Origin: Plantago ovata
Lineage: Eukaryota; Streptophyta; Magnoliopsida; Lamiales; Plantaginaceae
Length of the DNA stretch: 64,000 nt
Reading direction: 5' to 3'
NCBI GenBank assembly: GCA_028274465.1
Contig: CM051458.1
Location: 36,928,744 to 36,992,743, forward strand
Numbering within the stretch: the stretch's first letter is position 1; each line of letters begins with the position of its first letter. The position numbers and the translations under genes were made by a program. Positions 1 to 9,996 of the stretch are shown here, in pieces. The notes beneath the pieces were generated by a model that had not been told where the DNA came from, did no database searches, and saw only the letters and a program-made list of their open reading frames with translations.

Positions 1-1720
1 TCAGAAAGCACAAACAATCTACCTTGAAACCTTAGGGCTCCATTCTCATCAACAGAGAATTTCGCATTGCGAGGTTCACTGATATGTTCTTTGATATCTT
101 GAAGCTCTTCATCATGCTCTTGAGCCTCAAGAATTTTACCTGCCAGCTCATACCTCAAAGTGATATTGGCGAACATACAAGACAATTTGGATACTTCATG
201 ATTTGACACGTGTACCCTACGACTTAAGGCATCAGCGACCACATTGGCCTTACCAGGGTGGTATCGAATGGTACAAGTGTAATCGCCCAAAAATTCCATC
301 CATCGTCGTTGTCTCATGTTCAACTCCTTTTGTGTGAACACATACTTCAAGCTCTTATGATCAATGAGGATGGTAAACTCCGGACCATAAAGGTAGTGTC
401 TCAACTTTCCCAAAGCAATGACTATTGCAGCTAGCTCAAGATCATGGGTTGGGTAATTCCTTTCATACGGCTTCAACTTTCTCGAAGCATACGCAATCAC
501 CTTTTCCCGTTGCATCAGAACACAACCCAAACCTTCCTTTGAAGCATCAGTGTAGACCACAAAGTCATTGGTTCCCTTGGGAAGAGCTAGTATAGGGGCA
601 GTGGTCAGTCTCTTCTTCAGCTCTTCGAAGCTTTCCTCACACTTATCACTCCATACGAATTTAGGATTTTTCCCTGTCAAAGAGGACAAGGGTCCAGCTA
701 TCTTCGAATAATCCTTCACAAAACGGCGATAGTAACCAGCCAAACCGAGAAAACTCCTCACCTCGGTGACAGATTCAGGTCTCTTCCAATTAACTATCGA
801 CTCAATCTTCGATGGGTCGACCTCCAAACCTTGTCTACAGATAATGTGCCCTAAAAAGGCTACTTTATCTAGCCAAAATTCACACTTGCTGAATTTGGCA
901 TATAACTTGTTGTTCTGAAGAGTTTCCAAGACAATTCGGAGGTGTTTCTCATGATCCTCTTCGGATTTCGAGTAAACGAGAATGTCATCGATGAAAACAA
1001 CAACAAACTGATCCAAATACGGCTGAAAAACTCGGTGCATCCAATCCATGAACACATCTAGGGCATTCGTAAGGCCAAACAGCATCACCACAAACTCATA
1101 ATGACCATACCTCGAGTTCAGGGCAGTCTTAGGTATGTCTTCTTCTCTCACTCTAACTTGATAATAGCCTTGTCGCAGATCAAGCTTCGAGTAAACCTTC
1201 GAACCTTCCAACTGATCAAAGAGTTCCTCAATACGGGGTAGGGGGTACTTGTTCTTGACAGTGACTTGGTTCAGGCCTCGATAGTCAATGCACATCCTCA
1301 TACTACCATCCTTCTTCTTTACGAACAGAACCGGTGATCCCCAAGGTGAAGAACTAGGTCTCACAAAACCGTTATCCACCAGATCTTGCAGTTGAGTCTT
1401 AAACTCCTTAAGCTCAGCAGGTGCCATCCTATAAGGTGACTTCGAAATGGGTGCGGTGCCAGGTACCAAATCAATACTAAACTCCACTTCTCGTTCAGGG
1501 GGTACGGAATCCAGCTTCTCAGGGAAAACACTCTTGAACTCCTTAACCACCCTAACTTCCTCGATTTTTGGCTGATCTTTGGTTTTATTGATCAGATACG
1601 CCAAAAAGCAGGTAGCACCCTTCACGTACAACCTTCTAGCTTTCATAGCAGACAACAGAAACTTCTCATACTTTCGCTTATCTCCTTTCCACACGACTTT
1701 CTCCTCTCCAGGTTTCCCAG
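1..1720 (-). pseudogene. pol: pol: reverse transcriptase and RNase H, partial
   Basis: Minus-strand pol segment, open to the window edge with no stop that I could read. RT fingers and palm lie at about 1500-900, including a CIDYRGLNQ-type motif near 1270-1300 and the catalytic VFIDDI at 981-998. RNase H follows, with YTDAS near 535-550 and ADALSR near 215-240. The enzyme would copy the element RNA into cDNA inside virus-like particles. Two residues differ from the usual family pattern near 1065-1085: the expected MPFGLTNAP reads MLFGLTNAL, which suggests decay in an RT motif. This frame is offset from the upstream protease frame by an indel near 1720, so a Gag-Pol polyprotein cannot be made without a frameshift. 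Integrase should begin below base 1. Confidence 0.85.
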
Positions 1721-2377
1721 GGATATAGCCTTGGTTCGACAATCCAGTTGTGCGTAGTGCTCGGACAGCCAATCCATACCCAGAACAACATCGTAGGTTG
1801 ATAGAGGTAGAAATATAAGGTCAGCAGGGAAAGTTCTTCCTAGGATGGAAATCTCACATCGCTCGACGAACTTCTTAGTGATTAAACTAGCTCCCAAAGG
1901 CGTACATACTTCTAAAGCGTAGGGTAAAACTTTGTATGGTAAAACGAGTGACTCAACAAATACTTCAGCAATAAATGAATGCGTAGCACCAGGATCAAAT
2001 AAAGCTTTAGAAGAAGTGTGAGCGATCAGTAGCGTACCTTCAACCACATTCGCGGTGTTAGGAACTTCATGACCACCTATGCTGCAAACTCGAGGCTTTG
2101 CCATAGTACCCTTTACGTCATCTCTCGGAGCATAGCCTCCTGGTCTTCCTCCTTTGACAATGGCATGACGGTTCGGACAGTGGCTGATCTTGTGATCCTT
2201 GCTCCCACAAGCCAAACACAAGCCTTGTCTTTTCCAGCAGTTATGCTCATCGTGGTTGACTCCTACACAGTAGTTGCAGTTTTTCCTTGCCTGGGATGAC
2301 TGCCCAGACCCTCCAGTGGTGTTGCGAGAACGGTTGTCCTGCTGCTTACGGGGATACTTCGCCGGTGGTGCTTGATA
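1721..2377 (-). pseudogene. gag-pol: nucleocapsid zinc finger and retropepsin
   Basis: Minus-strand segment linking gag to RT. A CX2CX4HX4C zinc knuckle (CLACGSKDHKISHC) lies at about 2180-2221 and would bind genomic RNA. About 75 residues later comes the aspartic protease, with FDPGATHSF (about 1980-2005; DPGA in place of DTGA, common in this Ty3 branch) and the C-terminal DVVLGMDWL motif near 1775-1800. The segment follows the gag ORF in the same frame after an in-frame TGA at 2378-2380, so the original polyprotein is interrupted there. The frame is lost again near 1720, where the pol wording continues one frame over. Family assignment is firm; the copy is non-functional as read. Confidence 0.8.
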
Positions 2378-3205
2378 TCAAGATTGATATCCACCTCGAC
2401 TCTCCCTCTTGTATCCAGATTGGCTTCCTCCTACATGACTCCCAGAAGAACTAGCGTAGTTCCTCTTGCTAGAGTATGGCTTATCAGCCATCTTGATCTC
2501 CTTGAGACCACTTTCTACCTCGGAGGCGAGTTCGACAGCCTTGAGGTAGGTAGGCATGTTGGTCCCAAACAAACTGTACCGGATCTCAGAGTTCAGACCC
2601 TTCACAAAGTGACGAACCTTCTCTCGTTCATCATCCTGGAAGTGCGGCACGTACTTCAGCAGTCGGGTAAATTCTGAGTCGTAGTCGGCAACATACATGT
2701 TCCCTTGCACCAAAGCCTGGAACTCATCTCTCCGGTTCTCGCGAACTAGGCGAGGCACGTACTTGTCCATGAAATCCTTCGTGAAGTTCTCCCAGGTGCG
2801 AGCAACTCCCTCTTGCCTCAATCTTGCATTCACGGTCCTCCACAAGTTCCTGGCGGCTCCCACGAACTGGAAAGCAGCAAGCTCAATTTTCCTCTCGTCC
2901 GGATAGTGGAGGATCGAGAATAAGTTCTCCATACTTTCGATCCAGAGCTCAGCCTTACTGGTATCAGGCGTCCCCTCGAACCTTTCAGGATGGAATCGAG
3001 TGAATCGTTCCGCAGCTTGATCGATGGTCTGGATCGGTGGTGGTGGCGGAGGAGCTGGCTGAACAGGTGGTGCTCCAGCGCGGCGAATGGTTTCGCTGAA
3101 ATTTCCCAAAGCAGCGATGATACGGTCCACTTGGTCTCCATTTTCAGCATGCTGATCATCTCCACTTCCATTGATGCTGGCACCACGAGTGTTTCTGCGA
3201 TTCAT
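2378..3205 (-). CDS. gag: gag capsid protein, truncated by stop
   Basis: A 275-residue ORF beginning at the ATG at 3203-3205 and ending at TGA 2378-2380. An N-terminal polar, proline-rich stretch (residues ~45-60) is followed by the retrotransposon gag domain (residues ~65-200). That domain includes a RFHPERFEGT segment, a W-x-x-F-x-x-x-F core, and the VREFVKGL-like helix seen as KVRHFVKGLN. The role is assembly of the virus-like particle around genomic RNA. The C-terminal basic, serine/glycine-rich tail leads straight into the zinc-finger segment after the TGA, which looks like a mutated tryptophan codon. The start is supported by clear spacing from the leader and by absence of homology-like sequence upstream in frame. 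Confidence 0.85.
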   Translation of the reverse strand: MNRRNTRGASINGSGDDQHAENGDQVDRIIAALGNFSETIRRAGAPPVQPAPPPPPPIQTIDQAAERFTRFHPERFEGTPDTSKAELWIESMENLFSILHYPDERKIELAAFQFVGAARNLWRTVNARLRQEGVARTWENFTKDFMDKYVPRLVRENRRDEFQALVQGNMYVADYDSEFTRLLKYVPHFQDDEREKVRHFVKGLNSEIRYSLFGTNMPTYLKAVELASEVESGLKEIKMADKPYSSKRNYASSSGSHVGGSQSGYKRESRGGYQS

Positions 3206-3570
3206 TCTAACAAAGGGGCACTACTTAGCTGTTGATTTAACAACCTCGAATCGCTAACTTAGAAAAGAACGGAAAAACAAAGAACTAAGGACAGAACTTA
3301 ATCTTCTACAACAGGCATAAACTGAGCAGTGAAGAAGAAAACATGCCTTGAACTTTAAAACAAAACGCAAAAACAAGAAATCAACGAAGTCTCAAAACAG
3401 CCAAGCATGCAATTAAACAAAGGAAAACCGGTCTCTACTCGTCTTAGCGAGAAAACAGAAAACCACAGAGTCAAGTAAATGGAAAAGCATAAACAGTCTC
3501 AGTCGGCTGAACTAAAAAAAACTCGCTTGGCAAAAAGGAAATTTGGTACGAGCTCGAAAAGGCATCTATC
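3206..3570 (-). other. leader spacer between small ORF and gag
   Basis: 365 bases of AT-rich, lysine/asparagine-like sequence between the small leader ORF and gag. I see no further gene, splice signal or repeat that I can support. Confidence 0.5.
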
Positions 3571-4011
3571 CTAATAAGCGTCCTCGATATCATCTTCGGA
3601 ACGTCGTTCGAGCACGTGAGCATCTCCTCCTTCTTCATCAGAGGGTTCCTCCTCGGGTTCCTCTTCGGATTCTCCTTCACTCTCCACTCTACGTGATGGT
3701 CCGAAACCCTCGGGGAACGTCCTCCAAGCCTTCCTCTTGCGAATCTTGGTGCCTAGGTTGGACATGGTTAACGAAACAAAGCCAGAGTGCTCCTTTGCGG
3801 CGCATAAAGCCGTCTTAAGGAATCCGATTTCCGCATTCTTCGTTGCCACTTCGTCTCGAAGCTTAAAGTTTTCCAGCTAGTAGTGGTCTCGTTCACGAAC
3901 GACCCTTTCCATCACGCATCTAGGGTAAACGCCAACGATGGGAACGGAGGTATACGGGTTAAACTCTCCTTCGACTAGGCGGTAACGAATGACCTTCTTT
4001 TCGGAACTCAT
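3571..4011 (-). pseudogene. small acidic coiled-coil ORF in the Tekay leader
   Basis: A 147-codon frame starting at ATG 4009-4011 and ending at the stop at 3571, broken once by TAG at 3877-3879 (codon 45, plausibly from CAG). The N-terminal 44 residues carry a hydrophobic/basic start (MSSEKKVIRYRLVEGEF). After the stop comes a charged helical segment (LENFKLRDEVATKNAEIGFL) with heptad-like spacing, then a basic patch (RKRKAW) and a strongly acidic tail (residues ~110-145). I do not recognise the product. It lies between the primer-binding site and gag, where most Ty3 elements have no long ORF. It could be an accessory ORF, a captured fragment, or chance coding in the leader. An open frame on both sides of a single stop argues mildly for former coding. 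Confidence 0.45.
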
Positions 4012-4269
4012 ACCTATCTGTAAGCACACGCGTATTTAAGTAGTTAATAACTACGTCAAAATCAAAACAACCACGGAAGGTCAACAGTTTCAGAACGGAT
4101 CAGAGGTCGTCAGAATCAGAACAGAGAAGATGAAGAAACAGTTTAAGGTTAGTACGCAAGACTCGAATCAGAAAAGCAACAGAAAATACAAGACCTAACC
4201 AGCGACTCGGACCCTCACACACACCCCAAAGGTCAAAAGATCCTATCCTAGCAAGCTCGAGTTTGAACT

Positions 4270-4286
4270 CAAGCTCTAATACCAAC
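4270..4286 (-). promoter_or_regulatory. primer-binding site (initiator Met tRNA type)
   Basis: Directly inside the LTR end, the minus strand reads TTGGTATTAGAGCTTGAG, one main mismatch from the plant iMet tRNA 3'-end complement TGGTATCAGAGC. Position next to the LTR terminus (CA at 4287/4288 on the minus strand) confirms this as the 5' LTR. Confidence 0.8.
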
Positions 4287-5340
4287 TGTAACGGTATCGG
4301 TTTTTGAAAACAAAATAATTTCTTGAAAAATAAAATCCAAAATAACTTTAATAGCAACGGTCGACAATCAATGCCAAAATAATCTTTGACGCGCACAGCG
4401 CTAACAGAAACAAGTAGATATCCAACGATAAACTTAGAATCGAAATGAAACAACGAGTGAAGACAGTAAAAAGTTCATCTTCTTATTTTGAAATAAATTC
4501 CCAAGACACCACAGACCCTTCTCTCAGTCGCTGGCATCCTATTCGCGAACATCCTCAGCAGCATTTGGAAGGAAGAAATTTTGAAAACAAAGAGAACGTG
4601 AGATAAAGGATCTCAGTGAGGTTCTAAGTTAAAAACAGAAAGTAAACAATTTTGAAATCAAATTCCTTTTCAGAAAAGCAAAGAAACAGACAGATCACAT
4701 AACAGAATAACAGAACAGATAAGTTGAAGACCGTTGGTGCAGCCCGCCTTGTTACTCCTACTCCCAGAATTCCGTTATAACTCCCTCCAGAGGGTGCACA
4801 ACTCCGGACAGAAACAGAAACCCCCGTGTACTTTGGGGAAACAAAACCTACGACCCTAATAGACCCCAACGACTTCTGCCTCGCGCCTAAAAGGGATTAG
4901 ACTAGGCAATAATCAAGCAAACCCGATAGTCCTCTACTACCCAAGCCTACCTAATTACGACCTAATCGACCGGTCACACAGAAACAGAACAGAACAACAG
5001 ATACAGATAGTCAAACACCGAGAAGTGTTTCTGTAGAAAAGTCAGTCCAGAACAGAGTAGCTATAAACACAGAAAGTAAATAGTCGTACTTAGGACTTAA
5101 ATACTTTTACGCGGAAGCATACAGTAAAACAGTATATATAGTAATAGGTACAAGTTGTCACATATCCTTCCAGTTTTTCGCAAATAAATAGGTTTAGGGG
5201 TGAACACTCACCTTAACTTGCGAGCAAAAGATCTCCAACGAGTAATGAGCTTACGGGTTATCGAACAACGGAGAACCTAAAGAGAAAGTACTAATTACAC
5301 TTTAAAAGTCGAACGAACGAAAGGAAAAAGAGTTGGTAAA

Positions 5341-5420
5341 AGGTAACGGGGTTCGAACTCGGGACCTCTAAGTTTGTCAAGGAAGGACCTAACCAACTAG
5401 GCTAGCAAGTCTAGTCATTA
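5341..5420 (-). other. tRNA-like sequence inside the LTR
   Basis: On the minus strand an A-box-like TAGCCTAGTTGG (about 5393-5404) is followed about 35 bases later by a perfect B box, GTTCGAACC (5350-5358), within AGGTCCCGAGTTCGAACC. Spacing matches an intronless tRNA gene, and a D-arm-like GTTGGTTAG is visible. I cannot fold a good acceptor or anticodon stem, and there is no T-run terminator that I trust. A decayed tRNA pseudogene or SINE head carried by the LTR is the best reading. Confidence 0.5.
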
Positions 5421-6584
5421 CTAAATTACAAAAACAGAAACTAAGTTGAAACATTTTCATAAATACTCTTTCGGTTTTTCAAACTCTGGAAATTACCAAA
5501 ATACCCTTCAGCGGTAAATTGCAAAAAGATCCTTTTCAAAGCCAGAAAGTACAAACAAAACCAGAAGTTTTCCAAACATACATATCAGTCTCCACAGAAC
5601 AAGAAGGTTTACGAAAAAGCCCTCTGTCAGTCAACTACGGTCAAAGTTATATTGCAAAAAGGGCCTTTAGGTTTTTAAACTTCCCAAAACAGTCCACAAG
5701 GTTCAGATTACTATCACTAAAGTCCAATTCAGTCCTTTTCGAAGTCAACAGAAAACTACGGTCAACATACGAGCTCAACAACCAACACAAGTCAAACAAG
5801 AGTAACAACAATCTAACAAATCCTAAGTCCCGGTTCTCAGTTCGAATCAAAACAACATGGCCAGATTGTACAAGGGCAAAACGGTCAAAAGGAATCGAAT
5901 AAGAAAAAGGGCAGAACGAACTATTACCTTCCAACGGAAAAGAGGGTTGAATCAATCTGCAATTCGAATGTAAACAAAAGGAAAAGAAATTAAAACGAAT
6001 TCAAATCGAGATTGAATCCATCCGAAACGGAAAGGACAGAACGAACAGAGACTACTTACCGATCGAAATCGGAATCTGACCGGACCGGACAGAAGGAAGA
6101 ATCGGTGGTGTCGAGCGAATCGGAGGTCGGAGCGGCGGACGGATCGATCGATCGGGTTCGAACGGACAGAGACCGGCGAACGGATCGATCGATCGGGTTC
6201 TAACGGACAGAGAGCGGCGGAGCTAGACGGATTGGAGCGTGGCTCGATCGGGCAGGCGGCGCGGCGAAATGGAACGGGACAGACGGATTGGCACGGACGA
6301 CGGACAGGCGATGTCGCGAACGAACGAACAGGCGACGGCGGCACGCGAATCGGAGGCTGAACGGTGAGCAAACGGCGCGGCCTGACCGGAGAAGAACGGA
6401 GCAGTAACGGCGGCGGCTTGGCGATGGCGGCGCGGTGCGGACGGAGTCAGGCGGACGGGAACGGCGGAGCAGCAGCAGTATTTCTCTCTTCTCTCTCTCC
6501 CTCTCTTTCTTCTTTCTTTTCTTTTCTTTCTTTCTCTTTTCTCTTATGTTTTACGGCAGATAGAAAGAAGAAAGAAGATGGCAC

Positions 6585-6648
6585 GGTTAGGGTTAGGGTT
6601 AGTCTGATGGGCCGGTCAATGGGCCTTGACTGGGCTAAAGAATGGGCC
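6585..6648. promoter_or_regulatory. telo-box-like run and four site II motifs in U3
   Basis: GGTTAGGGTTAGGGTTAG at 6585-6602 contains the complement of the plant telo-box core. It is followed by TGGGCC at 6608-6613, 6620-6625 and 6643-6648 and TGGGCT at 6631-6636. In plant cell-cycle and ribosomal-protein promoters, site II (TGGGCY, bound by TCP factors) together with telo boxes is a known pairing. Here the cluster sits about 190-250 bp from the U3 start. The function in the element is inferred. Confidence 0.5.
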
Positions 6649-6835
6649 AAAAGAGATCAGAAAAGTCCAGTCTTCCAGCTCGATCCAAACGTAATGAAAC
6701 GAACTAGCTTACGTGAAATTAATTAAATAATTATCGAATAAATAATTTACTCTGATAATTAATTAACCAAATTAAATAATTAAATAATAAAAATAAATAA
6801 ATAAATAAATAAAATAAAAAAGACGGGGTGTTACA

Positions 6836-8679
6836 CTATACCTCTGCCAATTGCTGACAGACTTAGAAACTCTGGTCAAAGTGTTCTTTTTGAAGTTTGA
6901 GTATAGTTCTTCAGAACTAACTTCAAGAGCTTCCGTGATGTGAACCACTTCATCATTCTCCATTTGATCCTGAATAAGAGTAAAGTTAACTCCAGTTGGA
7001 ATTTGTCAATAGAAGTTATCGGTGAACTGGTCTAATATTCTTAGATGAGATGCGTCGTCGAATACTGTCTCTTGTTGTATTTCAACAACCTCTGGGACTT
7101 GAACCATTGCAGTCTCAGCAACTGGTTCTTCAGCAATTGTAGCTTCAACAATTTCTTGGCAACGTCTAGTTCAGCAACTGTCTCTTCTGCGACACTTTTA
7201 GCAAGTGCAGCTTTTCTCAAATCTGCAACAATGTCACTTGCTGGACAATGTAGATATCTTCTAGGCGTTCTTGGGCAGGATTTTCATTTCCACTGCCATG
7301 TGGTCTTGCTTCAGTAGATGAATCCAAGTTAATTGGATTGCTGAAGGCTTCTGCAAACACTTCAACAACATCTACTACAGTGGCTTGCATTTCAGCAACC
7401 ACTGGAACATCGTCATCCTCAATGACATGGACAATTGGAACGGAGTTACGTGTCGTTGTTTTCTTTCTTGGGAAGGTCTTTGTCCGTGCCTTCTTAGGAA
7501 TAGGATCAGCTGATGAAGCTGCAGTTTGAGTGTCATCATCAGCTTTTCACTTTTTCTTGGATCTCTTGCTGGGTGCAGTAGTGTCAGCAACTGCAGCAGT
7601 ATCAGCAGTTACATCTACAGCTGTTGCATTCTCAACAACATTTGCAGATGTTGTATACCTAGGTTGCTGATCATTTTCTGCAACATTTGCAGCGTTGGTT
7701 TCTTTGACTTCTTGTCAGCAACCTTAGGTCCATTCAGCTTGTAGAAAGCTATTCCCACATTTCATACTGATTTCTTAATCGGCAATGGGTTTCTTAGTTG
7801 AATCCTGAAATGTTCAAGGATGTAGCATATTTTCAATCCATACATCACTGGAAACCAAGGTGAGGCTTAGTTGTCTTCCACCTTGACCCTGAACTTTGTA
7901 ACACAATCAACAAGCCTGTTGAAAATGTACTTAGCCTAGTTGATTTCAGTTTTGTTCTCATAGATATGCATCAGCAAAGGCCACCTTCTCAGGCCTACTT
8001 GGTCAATTCCTCCGACTTGGGAGTCTAAGACTTTGGTGAGTAGCAGAGCTACTAGACCAAGTGAATGGCAAAGATGCTTCCTTTTTACGTGCTTAGTCCA
8101 AGTCAAGGGAGCAATCTCGCCTTTCTTCATCCTTTCATTTCTGAAATCAATGTAGAAGGCTTCAATTTCTTCATCAGTAGCAGTGATGTCATCTTCAGTT
8201 CTAGTAGTTAGAATCTGAAAGATGTTGGCTAAATCAATCCATTTCAGGATGATTTGCACTCCCTGAACTGTGGTAGAAATCACTTTTTCAGTGACTCCTT
8301 GTCCATCAGTAAGGGTTTGGACTTCTGCATTATTGTAGAATTCCATGGTGTCCAGCATGCTCACTTTCTTAGTGTGAGCAGTATTGAAGAAAAGTAGGCC
8401 TTGTTGATTTATGAAATTCAACACCTCTAAGTTTTCTTCGTCCAATTCTTGTTCATAGAAGTATCTAATATACTTCTCTTTGGCAAATCCTCCCCATTGC
8501 ATCATCTGTTCACACTTTGCAGTGTCAAGATATGCAGGAGACATGGGTCTTTTAGTGATTCGGTTGTTAGCCAACACGATTTTCACCGTGTTTTTCACCG
8601 GAGTAGGAGTAGTGCTTTTTCCAGCACTGTCTGCCTTTGAGGATTTTGAGGTCTTAGAAGATTGTCTTTTGGGAGCCAT
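6836..8679 (-). pseudogene. Sirevirus ORF3 (copy A), N-terminal part
   Basis: Starts at the ATG at 8679 (MAPKRQSSKTSK) and is cut by the Tekay insertion at 6835. Residues 1-45 are basic and serine-rich. Residues ~50-247 form a globular segment (EKYIRYFYEQEL, then QVGGIDQVGLRRWPLLMHIYE) of the kind annotated in plants as putative plant transposon protein; this family match is from memory and unsearched. An in-frame TAG at 7936-7938 (tryptophan in copy B) ends the first 247 residues. Alanine/threonine/valine-rich low-complexity sequence and a basic KKK-type patch follow with further frame changes. Compared with copy B about 0.6 kb is missing around 7000-7030 (52200-52860 in B). No signal peptide or membrane helix is visible, so calling it envelope-like is not supported. 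Confidence 0.65.
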
Positions 8680-8813
8680 CTCTTATATAGTAGTTTGAGG
8701 GTTGAGAGTTGTACGAAAAAGAGATTTTTTTTTTTTGACTGGAGGTACAGTAATTCAGAGCACATGCTAGAAAAATTTGCAGAGAAAGGAAATGTGAGTT
8801 AATTAATTTTGTC

Positions 8814-8818
8814 TTTCT
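8814..8818. repeat. target-site duplication TTTCT (left)
   Basis: TTTCT precedes the left Athila LTR and is repeated at 16924-16928. Copy B retains the empty site (GTCTTTCTCTAACTC near 56030-56045), which shows the Athila element inserted here into copy A. Confidence 0.9.
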
Positions 8819-9996
8819 TGATGAACGAGATTGTCAGACTCGAATAATCAAATTGATTTGTTTTCAGCCAAAGGCAACTCACAACTTCAACGAAAACCAA
8901 GGCACGTACTGTAGAAGTAAGATAACTAGCTTTATCTAATTTAACTACTATAAATCAGGAATCAAGCAAAGCATAGATTTTTCTTATCAATATAATGGAA
9001 GTTAGTGATAGTATGATCATTCAAAGCAACGGGTAATAATCATGCATGAAGTACTTGAAGTTTTTATAGAAATCTATGATTGTGAATTGTCCTATATGTT
9101 CCTTTCAATTCAACACTACGAAGATAGATGGCTTAGATAGATCAAAGAAATAAAACAATAAATCATGTCTTAAACGCGCGAAGCCACTCATGCATAATTA
9201 AGAACCCTAGCTAAGAAATCACATACTATCACCAACGATAGATTTAACTACTCATAGATAAATTGTAATCAACAAGAATCAAAGCAAGATTGAATGAAAA
9301 CATGTTGAATGAAATAAATAAAAGCAGGAAAATCGTGAGATACAAGTTACCAACGAAGCTTGTCAATCTCCGGTGAATTGCTAACTCAAAAGCAAGAATT
9401 GAGAATCAACGATGTCCAATCTCTATGCTTAATCTTCCAAAACAATAAGAAAAAGAGTCTTCTATGCTAATAATTCCCAGAACAAGCTCTGGAGAATTTG
9501 TCTCTCAAAATAAGGTGAAAAGGTCTGAAAAACGTAGAAAATAGGCGAAACTATATATCGACTACGAAACAGTGGGTGGCGAAACGCCCGGGATGCCAAG
9601 AGAACCGCCTGGCACCGGGCGAACCGCCCCACGTCCCGGGCGAACCGTCCGGGACCATCAGTGGCGGTTGACGCGGTTTCTTGAGTTGGTTTCCTTTATG
9701 GACTTGAATTTTCCCTTCTAGTGACCTTTAAGCCGTGAAACTCGACACCTAGACCTGAAATCTCGTCCGGAACATTCTAGATACACCACGGATGACCACG
9801 AAGCATCAAATCTTCGTTCTCTTCAACAAAATTTCCCATAAAAATACGTTTTTCACCTAAAACCTGAAAAATACAAAGAAAAGGGAAACGTGACACTATT
9901 CTAATAAAATGCACTAAAATATAAGCTAAATTAACCTAGAGGATAGCTAAATTGGTGAAAAAGACTCGAATGAAAGTGTAAAATACACGTTCATCA
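8819..9996 (-). repeat. 3' LTR of non-autonomous Athila
   Basis: Begins TGATGAACG and ends CGTTCATCA, which are inverted ends. Its match at 15736-16923 is near-identical. A polypurine tract (minus-strand TTTGGGAAGTT) abuts it at 9997-10008, which identifies it as the 3' LTR. Confidence 0.92.
9551..9655 (-). promoter_or_regulatory. LTR promoter: TATA box with upstream palindrome array
   Basis: TATATAG-type box at 9551-9558 (minus strand). Upstream in the direction of transcription, at 9573-9655, are four GC-rich hyphenated palindromes of the form GGGCGAACCGCCC, including CCCGGGCGAACCGTCCGGG at the end. The placement just upstream of TATA suggests a promoter role (inference). Confidence 0.6.

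Larger units (their letters stand above)
1..6835 (-). mobile_element. Ty3/gypsy retrotransposon, Tekay/Del-like (5' part)
   Basis: This is the 5' portion of an LTR retrotransposon read on the minus strand. In order of transcription it has a 2.5-kb LTR (6835-4287), a primer-binding site, a leader with a small extra ORF, gag, zinc finger, retropepsin and RT-RNase H running off the window at base 1. Integrase and the 3' LTR lie outside. The module order and the RT and gag wording fit a Ty3/gypsy element. The long LTR and gag type suggest the Tekay/Del chromovirus lineage, but the diagnostic chromodomain is not in view, so the lineage is provisional. It is inserted in ORF3 of a Sirevirus-type element, whose interrupted sequence resumes at 6836. 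The target duplication is probably CTATA (6836-6840), with its partner off the window. Confidence 0.9.
4287..6835 (-). repeat. 5' LTR of the Tekay-like element (2549 bp)
   Basis: The LTR is bounded by perfect TGTAAC / GTTACA inverted ends at 4287-4292 and 6830-6835. The minus-strand start (U3) is therefore at 6835. It holds several notable sections: a site II/telo-box cluster (6585-6648), a CT-rich microsatellite (about 6480-6545), a GC-rich block with repeated GATCGATCG-type sequence (6050-6460), a TATA-like ACTATATATACTG near 5133-5146 on the minus strand, and a tRNA-like sequence (5341-5420). The partner LTR is off the window, so age cannot be judged. Short ORFs inside it (for example around 5519-5902 and 5952-6371) are low-complexity chance frames. 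Confidence 0.85.

Noticed and set aside
1643-1720. C-terminal end of the 192-residue protease frame as a real protein end
   Set aside because: The pol wording continues in another frame from about 1720, so the last about 25 residues are out-of-frame noise after an indel.
5952-6371. 139-residue minus-strand frame rich in arginine, proline and serine
   Set aside because: It lies within the LTR in a GC-rich stretch of repeated GATCGATCG and CGGAC words. The composition explains the open frame.
6585-6602. Telomere or interstitial telomeric repeat
   Set aside because: Only about three TTAGGG-like units inside an LTR. Plant telomeres are TTTAGGG and far longer. Kept only as a telo-box-like motif.
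6836-8679. Calling ORF3 an envelope gene
   Set aside because: I see no signal peptide, transmembrane helix or fusion-peptide-like segment. Position after pol alone does not show envelope function.
9573-9655. CRISPR-like repeat array
   Set aside because: Units are short, unequal palindromes inside a plant LTR promoter. There are no spacers of constant length and no cas genes.
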